DNA from: Hyphomicrobiales bacterium
GTDB lineage: Bacteria > Pseudomonadota > Alphaproteobacteria > Rhizobiales > OSC116
DNA: 64,000 nucleotides
Direction: 5' to 3'
Assembly (NCBI GenBank): GCA_013214705.1
Contig: JABSRZ010000012.1
Location: 1-64,000 of the forward strand
Both the position numbers and the translations under genes were made by a program. The first letter of the stretch is position 1, and each line of letters begins with the position of its first letter. Positions 61,691 to 64,000 of the stretch are shown in pieces. The notes under the pieces were generated by a model. The model saw only the letters and a list, made by a program, of their open reading frames with translations. It was not told where the DNA came from and did not search any database.

Positions 61691-61846
61691 ATGTTTGGCC
61701 CCTTAAAATATATATTATACGCCTGTATTTTGGGAGCAATTGCTTATACGGCTTTATATTATTTGCCAAATTATATGCAAGTGCAGCAATATGAAACCAC
61801 ACAAAATATCGAGATTAAAAAACCGATATTGCTAAATGGCCAATAG
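61691..61846 (+). CDS. Small single-span membrane protein upstream of xerD
   Basis: ATG 61691 opens a frame of 51 residues ending in TAG two bases before the xerD start. GAGG stands 8 bases before the ATG. One hydrophobic segment spans about residues 6-26 (YILYACILGAIAYTALYYL), with a polar tail predicted outside the membrane. Its good ribosome binding site and the tight spacing to xerD make it a likely real gene, translated together with it. I recognise no family. The remainder of the 338-bp spacer holds the divergent aroK promoter and a 7-bp dyad (ATTCAGC/GCTGAAT, 61531-61565). Confidence 0.65.
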   Translation: MFGPLKYILYACILGAIAYTALYYLPNYMQVQQYETTQNIEIKKPILLNGQ

Positions 61847-61848
61847 AC

Positions 61849-62808
61849 ATGAAACCCAAGCAGATTGACAATCAATATGTTGAGAATTTTTTGGAAATGT
61901 TATTTGCCGAGCGCGCCGCGGCCGAAAACACCATTATTTCCTACCGCAGCGATTTAAACCAATTTTTTGACTTTTTGCCGCATAGGCTTATGCCTGTGGA
62001 TATAAATGTCGAACATATAAGGGGTTTTTTGGCTTATCAGATGGCCATGGGAGCGGAAGTTTCTACCCAAGCGCGGCGGTTAAGTGCGCTCAAACAATTT
62101 TTTAAATTTCTGCATCAAGAAGGCCAGATTGGCAATAACCCGGCAGCCATTATCGACAGCCCCAAAAAACCCCGGCCTCTGCCTAAAATAATGTCGATAG
62201 ATGAGGTGAATAAATTATTATTTTCCGCCAAGGCACATAGCCAAGATGAAGCCCAAAGCCTGGCGAAATTGCAAAAACATAAACGCTTTTATTGCCTGTT
62301 AGAAATTTTATACGCCACCGGTTTACGGGTCAGTGAACTGGTGGGGCTGCGGTTTGGGCAGTTAAAATTAGATGAAGGCATGGTGTTGATAAAAGGCAAA
62401 GGTGGGCGCGAGCGCCTGGTGCCGCTGGGTTATGCGGCGCTCGATATTTTGCAAGATTATTTGGCATTTGTGGCTGGCGATAACAAACCAAGTTTTAAGA
62501 CAAATGATTATATTTTTGCCTCGCGCGGCGCTTTGGGGCATATAACCCGCCAAGGGTTTGCCAAAGAATTAAAGCTATTGGCAGCAAAAGCCCAGTTAGA
62601 TGCGGCCAAAATATCGCCGCATGTTTTGCGCCATGCCTTTGCCTCACATTTGTTGGCCAATGGTGCCGATTTGCGGGCGGTGCAGCAAATGTTAGGCCAT
62701 GCTGATATTTCGACCACCCAAATTTACACCCATATTCTCGATGAACGGCTTAAGGATTTGGTATTTAAGCACCATCCCCTAGCCAAAGCTAGTTTGGTTC
62801 AAGAGTGA
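61849..62808 (+). CDS. xerD: Tyrosine recombinase XerD
   Basis: Resolves chromosome dimers at dif together with XerC. It is 319 residues long, with the N-terminal core-binding domain to about residue 100. The catalytic set is complete: arginine in ATGLRVSELVGL near residue 163, the second arginine and histidine in HVLRHAFASHLL near residue 260, HADISTT, and the nucleophile tyrosine in QIYTHI near residue 293. Its position beside accA and aroK is that of the chromosomal gene, and no mobile element features are near. A dif site was not recognised. Confidence 0.93.
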   Translation: MKPKQIDNQYVENFLEMLFAERAAAENTIISYRSDLNQFFDFLPHRLMPVDINVEHIRGFLAYQMAMGAEVSTQARRLSALKQFFKFLHQEGQIGNNPAAIIDSPKKPRPLPKIMSIDEVNKLLFSAKAHSQDEAQSLAKLQKHKRFYCLLEILYATGLRVSELVGLRFGQLKLDEGMVLIKGKGGRERLVPLGYAALDILQDYLAFVAGDNKPSFKTNDYIFASRGALGHITRQGFAKELKLLAAKAQLDAAKISPHVLRHAFASHLLANGADLRAVQQMLGHADISTTQIYTHILDERLKDLVFKHHPLAKASLVQE

Positions 62809-62941
62809 GCTTTTTTTCCTCTATATTCACAAGTTAGGCCAATATAAATCTAACAACAGGGTTAATTGTTTAAATTTATTTGCGTAATGCCCATATGGTT
62901 GATAAAAGAAGAGTTAGAAGGCCAAGTTTTAAGGAAATTGA

Positions 62942-63895
62942 ATGACAAGCTATCTTGAATTTGAAAAGTCTATTGCAGATTTAGATGGAAAAATCGCCGA
63001 ATTAAAGGCATTAGCCGCTGATGATAGCTCAATGTCAATTGACGATGAAGTGGCAAGATTGCAGGATAAGTCGGATGCGGCACTGGCTGCAACCTATGCC
63101 AAGCTCGATGCGTGGCAAATTACCCAAGTGTCTCGCCATCCAGACCGGCCACATTTTTCGGATATGGTTGTGCATATTTTTGATGAATTCACCCCGTTGG
63201 CGGGTGACCGTAACTTTGCCGAAGATTATGCCATTGTTGGCGGCGTGGCGCGCTTTAACGGCCGGCCGGTATTTGTCATCGGCCACGAAACTGGCAATGA
63301 CACCGAAAGCCGGGTTAAACATAATTTTGGCATGGGCCGACCCGAAGGTTACCGCAAAGCTCAGCGGCTTATGAAAATGGCCGATAAATTTGATATGCCG
63401 GTTATTAGTTTGGTGAACACTATGGGCGCTTACCCCGGCATTGGTGCCGAAGAGCGTGGCCAAGCCGAAGCCATTGCCCGCAGCACCGAGGTTTGCCTGC
63501 AAATTGGCGTGCCGATGCTAACAGTTATCGTTGGCGAGGGGCAATCTGGCGGGGCGATTGGCATTGCCGCGGCCAACAAAGTGATGATGTTAGAGAATAG
63601 CATATATTCGGTGATTAGCCCCGAAGGTGCGGCGTCGATATTATGGCGGGATGCCAAACGTTCAAAAGAAGCGGCCTTGAGCATGAAAATTACCGCCAAA
63701 GATTTGCTTGGCTTTGGGGTTATTGAACAAATTATCGCCGAGCCGGTTGGCGGCGCTCATCGTGACCCTATCTTAGCGATGAATAATATTTCGGACGCGA
63801 TTGCCAACCAATTGGCCAAATTTACCGGCATGTCTAAACAAGATGTTGTCGCCCATAGGCATGAGCGGTTTTTAAATATTGGCCGGACTTTATAA
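62942..63895 (+). CDS. accA: Acetyl-CoA carboxylase carboxyltransferase subunit alpha
   Basis: Transfers the carboxyl group from biotin carrier protein to acetyl-CoA, the first step of fatty acid synthesis. It is 317 residues long. GRPVFVIGHETG near residue 105 and GEGQSGGAIGIAAANKVMMLENSIYSVISPEGAASILW near residue 200 (given in part) are the AccA signature regions. AAGGAA precedes the ATG by 7-8 bases. It follows xerD by 133 bp in the same direction. Confidence 0.95.
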   Translation: MTSYLEFEKSIADLDGKIAELKALAADDSSMSIDDEVARLQDKSDAALAATYAKLDAWQITQVSRHPDRPHFSDMVVHIFDEFTPLAGDRNFAEDYAIVGGVARFNGRPVFVIGHETGNDTESRVKHNFGMGRPEGYRKAQRLMKMADKFDMPVISLVNTMGAYPGIGAEERGQAEAIARSTEVCLQIGVPMLTVIVGEGQSGGAIGIAAANKVMMLENSIYSVISPEGAASILWRDAKRSKEAALSMKITAKDLLGFGVIEQIIAEPVGGAHRDPILAMNNISDAIANQLAKFTGMSKQDVVAHRHERFLNIGRTL

Positions 63896-63910
63896 ATCCA
63901 TCATCATTAT

Positions 63911-63941
63911 AACCCATCATCACATTATTGTGACAAGGGTT
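63911..63941 (+). terminator. Hairpin after accA, possible terminator
   Basis: AACCC/GGGTT enclose TCACA/TGTGA with a TTAT loop, about 15 bp after the accA stop. No clear T-run follows, so it may instead be an mRNA-stabilising hairpin. Nothing else is visible to the end of the window. Confidence 0.35.
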
Positions 63942-64000
63942 AATTGGCTATTGGTTTCAAAAGTTTATTAATTGTTTTAGGTTATTTTAGTCACCATATG

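Noticed and set aside
61849-62808. Tyrosine recombinase as sign of an integrated element
   Set aside because: Motifs, length and neighbours (accA, aroK) fit the chromosomal XerD. No attachment-site repeats, tRNA or phage genes are present.

Overview
The window reads as chromosomal DNA of an alphaproteobacterium with moderately low GC, probably marine. The evidence is the core-gene order at the right end (accA, xerD, aroK, aroB, a CNNM/CorC protein, bolA, a DnaJ-like protein, cobS, cobT), the SUV3-like helicase next to an S4 protein and fdxA, the DUF3108 gene beside rpmB, TRAP transport genes, and a rhizobial-type rhamnose locus. I cannot name a genus. No rRNA, tRNA, CRISPR array, phage or insertion sequence was seen.

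Layout. 1-3000: the end of an unidentified gene, then a TRAP transporter (dctM, dctQ, dctP). 3284-9573: inositol-type catabolism, with iolB, a fused iolC kinase/DUF2090 aldolase and an RpiR-family regulator, then a LysR regulator divergent from mmsA/iolA. 9647-20651: a complete L-rhamnose locus, all on the minus strand (rhaK, rhaR, rhaD, rhaI, rhaS, rhaT, rhaP, rhaQ, rhaM). 20805-25486: an ArgP-type regulator, a fatty acid desaturase whose 5' end is out of frame at a run of nine A, a FecR-like repeat protein, an aldo/keto reductase and a cytochrome c. 25541-32442: xylose genes (xylB, xylA, an ASPIC/UnbV protein) divergent from a LacI-family regulator and galM. 32499-46384: mixed accessory genes (TauE/SafE exporter, RND pump with an unusual adaptor, FAD oxidoreductase, YcaQ-like glycosylase, a sulfatase-superfamily enzyme, a phosphate permease, arsM). 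46460-63895: mostly core functions.

How the genes fit together. The left half funnels rhamnose, xylose and inositol-type carbon into central metabolism: RhaSTPQ import, RhaM anomer exchange, RhaI, RhaK and RhaD for rhamnose; XylA and XylB for xylose; IolB, IolC and MmsA for the lower inositol route. Each set has its own local regulator. The right half carries shikimate enzymes, fatty acid synthesis, chromosome dimer resolution, a ribosomal protein and cobaltochelatase subunits.

Points most worth a second look: (i) a 498-bp spacer at 50614-51111 with two diverged copies of a structured element whose hairpin arms keep pairing despite sequence change, possibly sibling small RNAs; (ii) the A9 frameshift at the start of the desaturase; (iii) a short spacer between rhaI and rhaS with a hairpin over a ribosome binding site and an 18-codon ORF; (iv) a REP-like repeat family in convergent spacers; (v) a possible regulator remnant ahead of the RND efflux operon; (vi) a 51-residue membrane-protein gene coupled to xerD.
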